Shown: piece after piece, positions 1 to 5,552 of the stretch
Layout of the letters: the number at the start of each line of letters is the position of its first letter
Position numbering within the stretch: the first letter of the stretch is position 1
Assembly: GCA_002368575.1 (NCBI GenBank)
Contig: DFEA01000080.1
Location: 1 to 7,459, forward strand
Direction: 5' to 3'
DNA from: Lachnospiraceae bacterium UBA3814
GTDB lineage: Bacteria; Bacillota; Clostridia; Lachnospirales; Lachnospiraceae
DNA length: 7,459 nt
Made by a program: the position numbers and the translations under genes
The notes under the pieces: model-generated
The model's database searches: none
What the model saw: the letters and a program-made list of their open reading frames with translations, nothing else
Told to the model about the DNA's origin: nothing

Positions 1-288
1 AGCTCCATGGGCTCCAGTATGACAAACACCACCTCCATGACCACCACCCCGGTAAACGCCGCGGGGGACGCGGGAGGCACAGGCGGAAACACCATGGACG
101 CCGTTCCCAAGACCGGAGAGGGCAACCGCTTCCTTTATATAATGCTTGCGATGGTGGTCTGCGCGGGGATCGCGGCGGTATACATGTTCAAGGCAATGAG
201 AAGCGGCACTGAAAAAGCGGGAGATATGACCGGATCGGTCAATGACCTTTCGGATGAGACGGATGATTCCCGGAGGGATATTGATTAA
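1..288 (+). CDS. C-terminal part of a VPKTG sortase-anchored surface protein (5' end outside window)
   Basis: The frame is open from the first base, so the ATG at 7 is probably an internal Met and the gene starts upstream of the window. The visible part is a Ser/Thr/Met/Gly-rich low-complexity stretch, then a sorting signal. The signal consists of VPKTG (ending near base 114), a hydrophobic segment running from FLYIML to VYMF, and a short basic stretch (KAMR). This is the LPXTG-type layout cleaved between T and G by sortases. A class B sortase gene begins 26 bases after the stop, so it is the obvious processing enzyme (inference). An oddity is the tail after the basic stop: it continues for about 30 mostly acidic residues (ending DDSRRDID), whereas most LPXTG proteins end within a few residues. 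The identity of the extracellular part cannot be judged from this fragment. Confidence 0.8.
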   Translation, partial: SSMGSSMTNTTSMTTTPVNAAGDAGGTGGNTMDAVPKTGEGNRFLYIMLAMVVCAGIAAVYMFKAMRSGTEKAGDMTGSVNDLSDETDDSRRDID

Positions 289-314
289 GAGAGGTCAGAC
301 CATCTGTAACGGAA

Positions 315-1250
315 ATGGACGGATCACTTAAAAGGAATCCAACAGAAAAGCTGCCGGCGATGCTCGGCACAGAAAAAGCGGAGGGTACAAGGCATGGGGG
401 TACCCCCCTGCTTTTTGTGTCGGTATATCTGGGGCTTTTGTTTGCGGTATGCTTTTTCGGGATCAGATACTTCCTGGGAGGCAGCAACTTAAGAGGCCTC
501 AGGGAGGACGATGAAGAGAAGGCAAGGATAGAAAGAGGGCTGGAGGCGGCCCAGGCCTTTAACGAGCAGAACGCGGGGGTCAAGGTCATACCCGATAAGG
601 ATGAAGAGCCTGAGGTTTCCATTCCCCCGGCACTTATGCTCGATAACATGTCAGAGCTCTACGCCCAAAACGAGGACGTCATAGGGTGGCTTAGGATAGA
701 GGATACAGTCATAGACTATCCCGTTATGCAGACCATGGAGGATGAGGAATACTACCTCTACAGGGACTTCGATAAAAGGGACAGCGTTGAAGGCTCACTG
801 ATACTCGATACCGATTCCACCTCCGGAACCGGCACCCTTAAAAACAACTATGAGGACGGCACCGCTCCCTCCACAAACCTCATCATCCACGGCCATAACA
901 TGAAAAACGGGGCCATGTTCGGGGACCTGGACAAATGGCGCTCACAGGATTATGAAAAGACCCATAACATAATAGAGTACTCAAGCCTCTACGAAAAAAG
1001 AAAATATGAGATCGTATCCGTTTTTCTTTCGCAGGTATACAGGGTAAACGACGAGGTCTTTAAATATTACAAGTTCTTTAATGCGAACAGTGAGGAGGAA
1101 TTCAACGATTTCTATAATAATATAAAGGAAATGGCGCTTTACGATACGGGCGTCGAGGCTCATTACGGCGATGAATTCATTACCCTTTCGGTATGCGCTT
1201 ACCATGTGGAGAACGGGAGACTGGTGGTCGTCGGGAAAAGGATAGAATGA
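315..1250 (+). CDS. Class B sortase (membrane-anchored transpeptidase)
   Basis: A cysteine transpeptidase that cleaves sorting motifs and links surface proteins to the cell wall or to pilin subunits, acting outside the membrane. The 311-residue protein has a short cytoplasmic N-terminus, one TM segment at about residues 31-50, a charged helical linker (about 60-100) and the sortase barrel from about 110 to the end. Catalytic residues are visible: His194 in IHGHNM, Cys294 in TLSVC and Arg302 in GRLVVVGKR. The GHNMKNGAMFGDL region is typical of class B. The family usually has TLSTC; here the residue before Cys is Val. The VPKTG substrate gene lies just upstream and the reductase start overlaps this stop codon, so all are likely in one transcript. 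No strong Shine-Dalgarno site precedes ATG 315; ATG 360 is an in-frame alternative that keeps the TM segment. Confidence 0.93.
   Translation: MDGSLKRNPTEKLPAMLGTEKAEGTRHGGTPLLFVSVYLGLLFAVCFFGIRYFLGGSNLRGLREDDEEKARIERGLEAAQAFNEQNAGVKVIPDKDEEPEVSIPPALMLDNMSELYAQNEDVIGWLRIEDTVIDYPVMQTMEDEEYYLYRDFDKRDSVEGSLILDTDSTSGTGTLKNNYEDGTAPSTNLIIHGHNMKNGAMFGDLDKWRSQDYEKTHNIIEYSSLYEKRKYEIVSVFLSQVYRVNDEVFKYYKFFNANSEEEFNDFYNNIKEMALYDTGVEAHYGDEFITLSVCAYHVENGRLVVVGKRIE
1236..1242 (+). promoter_or_regulatory. Ribosome binding site inside the sortase 3' end, setting the reductase start
   Basis: AAAAGGA lies within the last sortase codons. It is 7 bases before ATG 1250 and 4 before the in-frame ATG 1247. The spacing favours 1250, which shares one base with the sortase stop (TGATG). 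Either start implies translational coupling of sortase and reductase. Confidence 0.6.
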
Positions 1251-2422
1251 TGCAGTACAGGAACAACAACGGGAAACAGGATCTTTCGGCTCTGGGCTTC
1301 GGCTGTATGCGCTTTAAGAAAAAGGGCAGCGGCTTTGATATGGAGGAGACCGAGAAGGAGATAATGTATGCCATAGAGGCCGGGATCAACTACTTTGACA
1401 CCGCTTATATCTATCACGGGAGCGAGGAGGCTCTGGGAACGATCCTTGAGAAGAACGGAGTCAGAGATAAGGTAAACATCGCTACAAAGCTTCCTTATTA
1501 TATGATGAAGAGCAGAGAGGAAATGGAAAAGAACTTAAGCGAGCAGCTTAAGCGCTTAAGGACCGATCACATTGACTACTACTTAATGCACATGCTCCCC
1601 GATAAAAAGACCTGGAACCAGCTTATAGAAAACGGCGCTCTTGAGTGGCTTGAGGGCCTTAAGCAGAAGGGCACCATAAAAAACCTGGGCTTTTCCTACC
1701 ACGGAAACACTGATTCCTTCATAGAGCTTTTAAATGCCTACGACTGGGATTTCTGCCAGATCCAGTATAACTACATGGACGAGAATTCTCAGGCCGGAAG
1801 AAGGGGGCTTACGGCCGCCGCACAAAAGGGGATACCTGTCATCATAATGGAGCCCTTAAGAGGCGGAAGGCTTGCAAACGATCTTCCGAGGGGCGCGATA
1901 GAGGCATTTTCGGAATCCGCAAGGGGGTACAGCGCCGCGGAATGGGCCTTTCGGTGGCTCCTTGACCAGAAGGAGGTATCTGTCATCCTTTCCGGCATGA
2001 ACTCCATGGAAATGCTTAAGGAAAATATACGCATCGCTTCGGAAACGGAGCCCGGCTCCATGACACCGGGGGATCTTGCGACCATAGAAAAGGTGAGAAA
2101 ATCCTTTAAGGACGTTATAAAGGTGCCCTGCACGGGCTGCTCCTACTGCATGCCCTGTCCCTTCGGAGTGGATATCCCCGGAAGCTTCCGCTGTCTTAAC
2201 GTTTCCTATACCGATAACTATTTCAACGGCTTCAGGGAATATTTTATGTGCACCTCCATGAAGAAGGATCCCTCAAACGCGGGGCTGTGCAAGAAATGCG
2301 GAAGGTGCGAGCAGTACTGTCCCCAGGGCATACATATAAGGGAGGAGCTTTCAAGGGTGAAAAGGAGATTTGAAAATCCGATCTATAAAATAGGAAGAGC
2401 CATATTTAAACGGTTTATGTGA
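1250..2422 (+). CDS. Aldo/keto reductase with C-terminal 4Fe-4S ferredoxin domain (COG1453-type)
   Basis: A cytoplasmic oxidoreductase of 390 residues. Residues about 10-265 form an aldo/keto reductase barrel, with the family tetrad visible as Asp50 and Tyr55 (FDTAYIYHG), Lys80 (ATKLP) and His114 (YYLMHML). Residues about 290-365 carry two cysteine clusters: C294-C297-C300-C303 (CTGCSYCMPCP) and C347-C350-C353-C357 (CKKCGRCEQYCP). The second has classic ferredoxin spacing; the first has two residues before its last Cys. The domain pairing is typical of predicted anaerobe reductases whose substrate is generally unknown; electrons presumably pass between ferredoxin-like clusters and the barrel. 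Whether NAD(P)H is also used cannot be read here. The start overlaps the sortase stop, with ATG 1247 as an alternative, and the lipoprotein gene follows after 10 bases. Linkage to surface-protein genes is unusual for this family (inference). Confidence 0.92.
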   Translation: MQYRNNNGKQDLSALGFGCMRFKKKGSGFDMEETEKEIMYAIEAGINYFDTAYIYHGSEEALGTILEKNGVRDKVNIATKLPYYMMKSREEMEKNLSEQLKRLRTDHIDYYLMHMLPDKKTWNQLIENGALEWLEGLKQKGTIKNLGFSYHGNTDSFIELLNAYDWDFCQIQYNYMDENSQAGRRGLTAAAQKGIPVIIMEPLRGGRLANDLPRGAIEAFSESARGYSAAEWAFRWLLDQKEVSVILSGMNSMEMLKENIRIASETEPGSMTPGDLATIEKVRKSFKDVIKVPCTGCSYCMPCPFGVDIPGSFRCLNVSYTDNYFNGFREYFMCTSMKKDPSNAGLCKKCGRCEQYCPQGIHIREELSRVKRRFENPIYKIGRAIFKRFM

Positions 2423-2432
2423 GGTAGTCTGT

Positions 2433-3614
2433 ATGGGGTCTCTCGTAGCTGGGAAGATACGAATTTTAAGCTATATAAGGTTTGGAGCGGTATTACTGAT
2501 AACATTGTTATGCATAACGCTTGCGGGCTGCAATAAGGAAGGCCAGGGTGAGGATGAGGCCGCAGCCGCAGGTGAGACCTCCGAGGAAGGTGCGGCGCCG
2601 ACAGAGACGCCGCCTCCTTTTGAATTTGAGGGTACTGAAGGCTCGGACACCGGCTCAGGTTCGGGCGCTGGCTCGGACACCGGCGCAGGCTCCGGCACCG
2701 GGTCTTCGGGAATGACCTCGGAGGAGCTTTTAAACCAGCCCATAGGTAATGAGCAGCAGAACACCGGCGGGATGACCGCAAATATCCCTTCCAATATTAA
2801 TGCGGTGACGGGAAACAACCTTCCCGCAGACATCCCCGCCTTTAATGCGGCGCAGACCTCTTCATCTGAGCAGGAAAAGCCGAAGGAGGAGGATACTTCT
2901 ACCCCGGTGACCCCTGCAACTGCTAAGGGGATTTCGATAAAGCCCGAGGAGATAATCCTCTATATAGACAAGACCCAGGCAAGCTATACCGGCGGAAGCG
3001 CCACCGTGAACGCGACCCTGTATAACGGCACCGGGACCATTGTATGGAAGAGCGGGGACACCTCGGTGGCCCTTGTGAACGGAAACGGGAATACCGCCAC
3101 CGTTGACGGGATAAAGGCCGGGACCACCACCATAACCGCCTCCATAAGCGGAACGGACTATTCCGCGACGGCCATCGTTGACGTAAGGGCGGCTACCCCC
3201 CAGTCCTTTGAGGTGGACAGGTGCCTTGTGAACAAGGGCGGTGAGTATTCCGCGGCGGAATGCGATAATATCATTGCCGCGGTAAACCAGGCCAGGGCCG
3301 AATACAATATCCCTGCCTGCGTCAAGAATACGGGCCTTTGCAAGGTGGCGGACGTAAGGAGCAAGGAGATATCCTACTCCTTTATGAATGTAAGGCCGGA
3401 CGGCTCGCCCTATACCTCCGTTGCCCCGGAATACTACAGGTCGGAGGGGATCGCGGTCCTGCCGAAGGGATCGTCGGCTGTTGCCGCGGTTAACGGCCTT
3501 AAGAACTATACCACCACCAGGAGGGACCTGATGGACGAAAACTTCCGCAATATCGGAGCCTCCTATTATACCTGGGGAAACTATACCTATGTAGTTGTGG
3601 CGCTGGGATATTAG
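2433..3614 (+). CDS. Lipoprotein with Ig-like (Big_2) domain and degenerate CAP/SCP domain
   Basis: A 393-residue exported lipoprotein. The signal peptide has Arg/Lys residues, a hydrophobic stretch (residues 17-31) and lipobox LAGC with Cys33 as the predicted lipidation site. Next come an acidic/Ala-rich segment, a Gly/Ser/Thr linker (about 70-93), a Gln/Asn/Pro-rich linker, a Big_2-type Ig fold (about 167-251, with IVWKSGDTSVA and the VDGIKAGTTTITA signature) and a CAP-like domain (about 277-393, with VNQARAEY, RPDGSPY and ENFRNIGASYY). The two usual CAP histidines are replaced: Asn319 stands where SFSHTRPDGS normally has His, and Thr362 where GHR normally has His. Glu338 is kept. Cysteines 264, 277, 296 and 303 could form disulfides. 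The start has GAGGTAG overlapping the reductase stop, 8 bases away, so it is the last gene of the operon. The role is unknown; wall-associated binding is a guess. Confidence 0.85.
   Translation: MGSLVAGKIRILSYIRFGAVLLITLLCITLAGCNKEGQGEDEAAAAGETSEEGAAPTETPPPFEFEGTEGSDTGSGSGAGSDTGAGSGTGSSGMTSEELLNQPIGNEQQNTGGMTANIPSNINAVTGNNLPADIPAFNAAQTSSSEQEKPKEEDTSTPVTPATAKGISIKPEEIILYIDKTQASYTGGSATVNATLYNGTGTIVWKSGDTSVALVNGNGNTATVDGIKAGTTTITASISGTDYSATAIVDVRAATPQSFEVDRCLVNKGGEYSAAECDNIIAAVNQARAEYNIPACVKNTGLCKVADVRSKEISYSFMNVRPDGSPYTSVAPEYYRSEGIAVLPKGSSAVAAVNGLKNYTTTRRDLMDENFRNIGASYYTWGNYTYVVVALGY
2640..2699 (+). repeat. Two in-frame 30-base repeats in the Gly/Ser linker
   Basis: GGCTCGGACACCGGC starts at 2640 and again at 2670, giving two diverged 10-residue units (GSDTGSGSGA and GSDTGAGSGT). 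The period is a multiple of three, so copy-number change would only alter linker length. Confidence 0.75.
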
Positions 3615-3623
3615 GCTGCGGCA

Positions 3624-3902
3624 TTAATTGACAGCCGATGCTTCCTTCCTTCTTGCGAGCTTTTCGTCTATTGCATCCGCCACAAACTGATTTAAGGATA
3701 TACCGTCGGCCGCAGCCTCCAATATTGCCTCACGGTGTGCTCTTGGGGATATCCTTATGTTAAATGATCCTCTGAACTCTTTTTCCGGTTGTTTTCCGGA
3801 TTCATTACACCATTCTATATAGTTATTGATACAGTTCTTGAAGGACTCCGCAAGCTCGTTTACCGATGTACCGTGAAAGCCAAGCATATCATTTATCACC
3901 AT
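3624..3902 (-). CDS. HicB-like antitoxin, short at the N-terminus, no HicA beside it
   Basis: A 92-residue protein (from ATG 3902) matching the second half of HicB antitoxins. It has the end of the partial RNase H-like fold (INDMLGFHGTSVNELAESF), a PEKEFRGSFNIRIS linker, then a ribbon-helix-helix-type DNA-binding segment (RAHREAILEAAADGISLNQF). HicB normally neutralises the mRNA-cleaving toxin HicA and represses its own operon. No HicA reading frame is visible on either side: a terminator lies upstream and a convergent lipoprotein gene ends 9 bases downstream. ATG 3902 is chosen because AGGTGA precedes it, with AGG 5 bases away; GTG 3908 is an alternative. In-frame codons upstream still read like a worn HicB N-terminus (YKRYDAP, NELYRYQ) but have no start codon. 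It may act as a stand-alone DNA-binding regulator, a decoy antitoxin, or be decaying. Confidence 0.75.
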   Translation of the reverse strand: MVINDMLGFHGTSVNELAESFKNCINNYIEWCNESGKQPEKEFRGSFNIRISPRAHREAILEAAADGISLNQFVADAIDEKLARRKEASAVN

Positions 3903-3944
3903 CTTCACCTGATAACGGTATAGTTCATTACCGGGATGAGGTGC

Positions 3945-3973
3945 ATCATATCTCTTATATCGGATAAAGTCAA
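3945..3973 (-). promoter_or_regulatory. Strong sigma-A type promoter for the HicB-like gene
   Basis: On the minus strand, TTGACT (3973-3968) and TATGAT (3950-3945) are separated by exactly 17 bases. Transcription would begin near 3938, giving a leader of about 36 bases before ATG 3902. The -35 box lies directly after the T-tract of the XRE terminator, so this gene appears to be expressed independently of XRE. Confidence 0.75.
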
Positions 3974-3974
3974 C

Positions 3975-4007
3975 AAAAAAAGCCGGGCATAATATCTGTC
4001 CGGCTTT
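3975..4007 (-). terminator. Rho-independent terminator of the XRE gene
   Basis: On the minus strand, AAAGCCGG (4007-4000) pairs perfectly with CCGGCTTT (3986-3979) across a 13-base loop, and the second arm runs into seven consecutive T. The first arm overlaps the XRE stop codon. The plus strand has the same stem followed by TTTATT, so weak bidirectional function is possible. Confidence 0.9.
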
Positions 4008-4332
4008 ATTCTTTCTTCTGCACGCTTTTCTTAGGAGCCCTCTTTCTTAAAAGCTCCTCATCCTGGAGCCTTCTTCCGTAGGAATCCTCCCTCGCTATAA
4101 GCAAAAGATCCGTATCTATTTCATTCAAAGTATGGAGTACCGCCGCGTAAGCCCCGATGGAAACGGCCTGAGAGCCCTTTTCGATGGCCCATACCGTCGT
4201 CCGGCTTATACCGGCAGCCTTTGCCACATCCTCAACCGGCATTTTCCGCCTCAGTCTCGCGAGCTTTATCTGTTCGCCCATCTCGCCAAGGATCTTCACA
4301 GTCGCCGGCTGAAGATTTACCGCCTTCTGCAT
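4006..4332 (-). CDS. XRE-family helix-turn-helix regulator, HipB-like antitoxin type
   Basis: A 108-residue cytoplasmic DNA-binding protein. A Cro/CI helix-turn-helix spans about residues 18-75 (EQIKLARLRRKMPVEDVAKA, then GISRTTVWAIEKGSQAVS). The C-terminal segment IAREDSYGRRLQDEELLRKR resembles regulators encoded just before HipA-type kinase toxins, which act as antitoxin and operon repressor. No hipA is present: the gene ends in a terminator and is followed by a HicB-like gene. ATG 4332 is chosen over the upstream in-frame ATG 4371 because AAGGGG lies 6 bases before it. The upstream start would add 13 residues not expected in the family. No clear promoter is seen just upstream; transcription may come through the repeat block from the GGDEF gene. 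The HTH call is secure; the HipB relation is by resemblance. Confidence 0.85.
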   Translation of the reverse strand: MQKAVNLQPATVKILGEMGEQIKLARLRRKMPVEDVAKAAGISRTTVWAIEKGSQAVSIGAYAAVLHTLNEIDTDLLLIAREDSYGRRLQDEELLRKRAPKKSVQKKE

Positions 4333-4356
4333 CCCTGACCCCTTAAGATACATTGC

Positions 4357-4380
4357 GGGCAGCTGTCCCAAGCACTGCCC
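4357..4380. promoter_or_regulatory. Hairpin just upstream of the XRE start
   Basis: GGGCAG (4357-4362) pairs with CTGCCC (4375-4380) across a 12-base loop. It lies 25 bases upstream of the XRE start codon in its probable leader, flanked on both sides by CTTAAG. It could be an operator or leader structure; nothing in the sequence decides which. Confidence 0.3.
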
Positions 4381-4399
4381 TTAAGCGAAACCCTCAACG

Positions 4400-4464
4400 C
4401 TGCGCCGATTTTCGAAGAAGCTTATTCGACATTTGCGAAGCAAATATCGAATTGGTTCGTGCGC
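4400..4464. repeat. Nested palindromic element, copy 1 (long core)
   Basis: The outer arms are GCGCCGA (4402-4408) and TCGTGCGC (4457-4464), complementary with one bulge. They enclose a 13-base stem, ATTCGACATTTGC (4424-4436) with GCAAATATCGAAT (4440-4452), around a 3-base loop. The single C-A mismatch in the plus strand becomes a G-U wobble in minus-strand RNA. The core is shared with 6252-6319. Confidence 0.7.
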
Positions 4465-4623
4465 TTAGGTGCGAACTGTTTTTCAGTTCACGCCGATTCG
4501 TTCAGCCTGCTGAACGAATCATTACCTTACTGCGCCGATTTGTGAGCAAATCGTGCGCTTAGGTGCGAACTGCTTTTTAGTTCGCGCCGATTCGTTCAGC
4601 TTGCTGAACGAATCATTACCTTA
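4457..4623. repeat. Tandem repeat of period 94, each unit carrying two hairpins
   Basis: Bases 4457-4529 and 4551-4623 match at 69 of 73 positions by direct alignment. Each unit contains TCGTGCGCTTAGGTGCGAAC, a stem of GAACTG-type arms around a T-rich loop, a perfect 12-base inverted repeat (GATTCGTTCAGC with GCTGAACGAATC, loop CT in unit 1 and TT in unit 2), and ATTACCTTA. The last 8 bases of unit 2 are the stop codon and final codons of the minus-strand GGDEF gene. The spacer between units (4530-4550) belongs to palindromic element copy 2. Confidence 0.85.
4530..4558. repeat. Nested palindromic element, copy 2 (short core)
   Basis: It has the same outer arms as copy 1 (CTGCGCCGA and TCGTGCGC), but the inner stem is only GATTTG/CAAATC around a short loop. 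Copy 1 therefore looks like copy 2 with a longer core inserted, or copy 2 like copy 1 with the core lost. Confidence 0.6.
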
Positions 4624-5314
4624 TACCCCGATAGATCAGCGCCAGGAGTTCGTTCATGGTCTGAACCTTCTCATCCACATTGAGCGCATAATTGAAGGAG
4701 ATCTTTACGGGGATGTCATCGGGTTTTACACCGTTCAATTCGTTCTGTATCTCACTGCTCAGGTCGTTCACAAAGCTCTGCATTTTATCAACATCACAGT
4801 CGTCTATGATGATAAGGAATTCATTGCCGCCGTTTCTGCCTACGAAGCCGTAGCGGTCTCCGATACGTTCAAAGATCTTTGAGAACCTGAGTATGGATTC
4901 ATCTCCGAGGTCACGGCCTTTTCTGGTATTGATCTCAGTGAGGTTAGTGATGGTTATAAGGGCTCCGGCTGTCCTTGAGATATCCCGGTCCCTGTAGTTG
5001 TCGATAAGAAGATCGACGGTATTGCGGTTGGGAAGCTTGGTGAGCTTATCAAGATAGGCGGTCTCATTCAGGGAATGGACATCTACTATATTACGCTCGA
5101 TCTGCAGAAAATCGAAAAAAATGGAAAGGGCGCTGTAGATCATGAAGGCCCAAAGGAAGACACAGATGGTAAGAAGATTTTTATTGGAGTAGAGATTGTT
5201 CCTGAACAGGGGATCGAAATGCAGATAGCAGAAAAAGGCTATCGCAAATATGATCAAAACCGCAAGCTGAATGATTTTAAATAGTTTATAACCCTTAAGA
5301 TTGTCCTGTCCCAT
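4616..5314 (-). CDS. Two-TM protein with degenerate GGDEF (diguanylate cyclase-like) domain
   Basis: A 232-residue membrane protein. TM segments lie at about residues 12-32 and 46-70, with a short helical linker and a cytoplasmic GGDEF-type domain at about 85-232. Recognisable parts are DKLTKLPNRN (the usual LTxLxNR start), INTRKGRDLGD and NGGNEF. GGDEF domains make c-di-GMP from two GTP, but key residues are changed. The signature is GGNEF (Asn165 for the catalytic Asp/Glu), and Thr121 and Thr123 stand where the DxD metal-binding Asp pair normally sits. No RxxD inhibitory site occurs at the usual 5-residue spacing. Catalysis is therefore unlikely, and a sensor, nucleotide-binding or scaffold role is possible. 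ATG 5314 is preferred over the in-frame ATG 5341 because AGGGG precedes it at good distance. The stop codon lies within the tandem repeat. Confidence 0.82.
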   Translation of the reverse strand: MGQDNLKGYKLFKIIQLAVLIIFAIAFFCYLHFDPLFRNNLYSNKNLLTICVFLWAFMIYSALSIFFDFLQIERNIVDVHSLNETAYLDKLTKLPNRNTVDLLIDNYRDRDISRTAGALITITNLTEINTRKGRDLGDESILRFSKIFERIGDRYGFVGRNGGNEFLIIIDDCDVDKMQSFVNDLSSEIQNELNGVKPDDIPVKISFNYALNVDEKVQTMNELLALIYRGIR

Positions 5315-5364
5315 ATTCTTCCCCTGTTGATATAGCAGCATTCCGAAGGTCGATACATAGACTT

Positions 5365-5387
5365 GAGAAACAGTTTCACTGTTTCTC
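5365..5387. repeat. Perfect 10-base inverted repeat in the GGDEF leader
   Basis: GAGAAACAGT (5365-5374) and ACTGTTTCTC (5378-5387) flank a 3-base TTC loop. It lies between the probable GGDEF promoter and its start codon, so it is an operator or leader-hairpin candidate. Confidence 0.75.
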
Positions 5388-5391
5388 TCGT

Positions 5392-5424
5392 TATCTTAGA
5401 AGCTGCTTTGCAACTTCTAAGATA
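5392..5424. repeat. Perfect 11-base inverted repeat adjoining the GGDEF -10 box
   Basis: TATCTTAGAAG (5392-5402) and CTTCTAAGATA (5414-5424) match perfectly. The interior adds TGC/GCA pairing after one mismatch, around a TTT loop. The arm ends one base from the minus-strand TATAAT box, so the dyad covers the expected transcription start. Confidence 0.75.
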
Positions 5425-5425
5425 C

Positions 5426-5431
5426 ATTATA
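5426..5431 (-). promoter_or_regulatory. Candidate -10 box for the GGDEF gene
   Basis: TATAAT on the minus strand, about 110 bases upstream of ATG 5314. No good -35 box is found at 16-18 bases, so an activator or another start may be needed. Because TTATAA is itself palindromic, a plus-strand TATAAT (5428-5433) also exists here. Confidence 0.4.
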
Positions 5432-5517
5432 ATTCAATGTCGGGTAAAATGGTAGGCTTATTTTGAGACGGAAGAGGGGGTTTTGCGGTCAGGGGTCATC
5501 ATTTACGGTAATGTTCC

Positions 5518-5552
5518 GGTCAGGTATTTCCGGGAGTATCCTGAGCCTTTTT
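5518..5552 (+). terminator. Weak terminator-like hairpin upstream of the small membrane-protein gene
   Basis: GGTCAGG-TA (from 5519) can pair with TA-T-CCTGAGCC (ending 5547) with two single-base bulges, followed by TTTTT (5548-5552). No plus-strand gene ends just before it. It could be an attenuator or the end of a short untranslated RNA, or chance. Confidence 0.25.

Noticed and set aside
239..649. Minus-strand 136-residue open frame
   Set aside because: It is antisense to the surface-protein end and the sortase, both of which have clear motifs; its own translation shows no recognisable domain.
3615..3660. Terminator for the plus-strand sortase operon just after the lipoprotein gene
   Set aside because: Only a 5-bp GGCTG/CAGCC stem with a 13-base loop and no T-run is visible, overlapping the convergent HicB-like gene; too weak to call.
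4400..4623. CRISPR-like array
   Set aside because: The repeats are 73 bases with internal hairpins and only two units, separated by a shared palindromic module instead of unique spacers; no cas genes are present.
4353..4882. Plus-strand open frames of 69 and 109 residues across the repeat block and the GGDEF 3' end
   Set aside because: They run through the palindromic repeats and the antisense of the GGDEF gene, have no domain signal and no good ribosome site.
3624..5314. Recent insertion sequence or integrated element carrying the minus-strand genes
   Set aside because: No transposase, integrase, terminal inverted repeats or target duplication could be found at the edges of the block.
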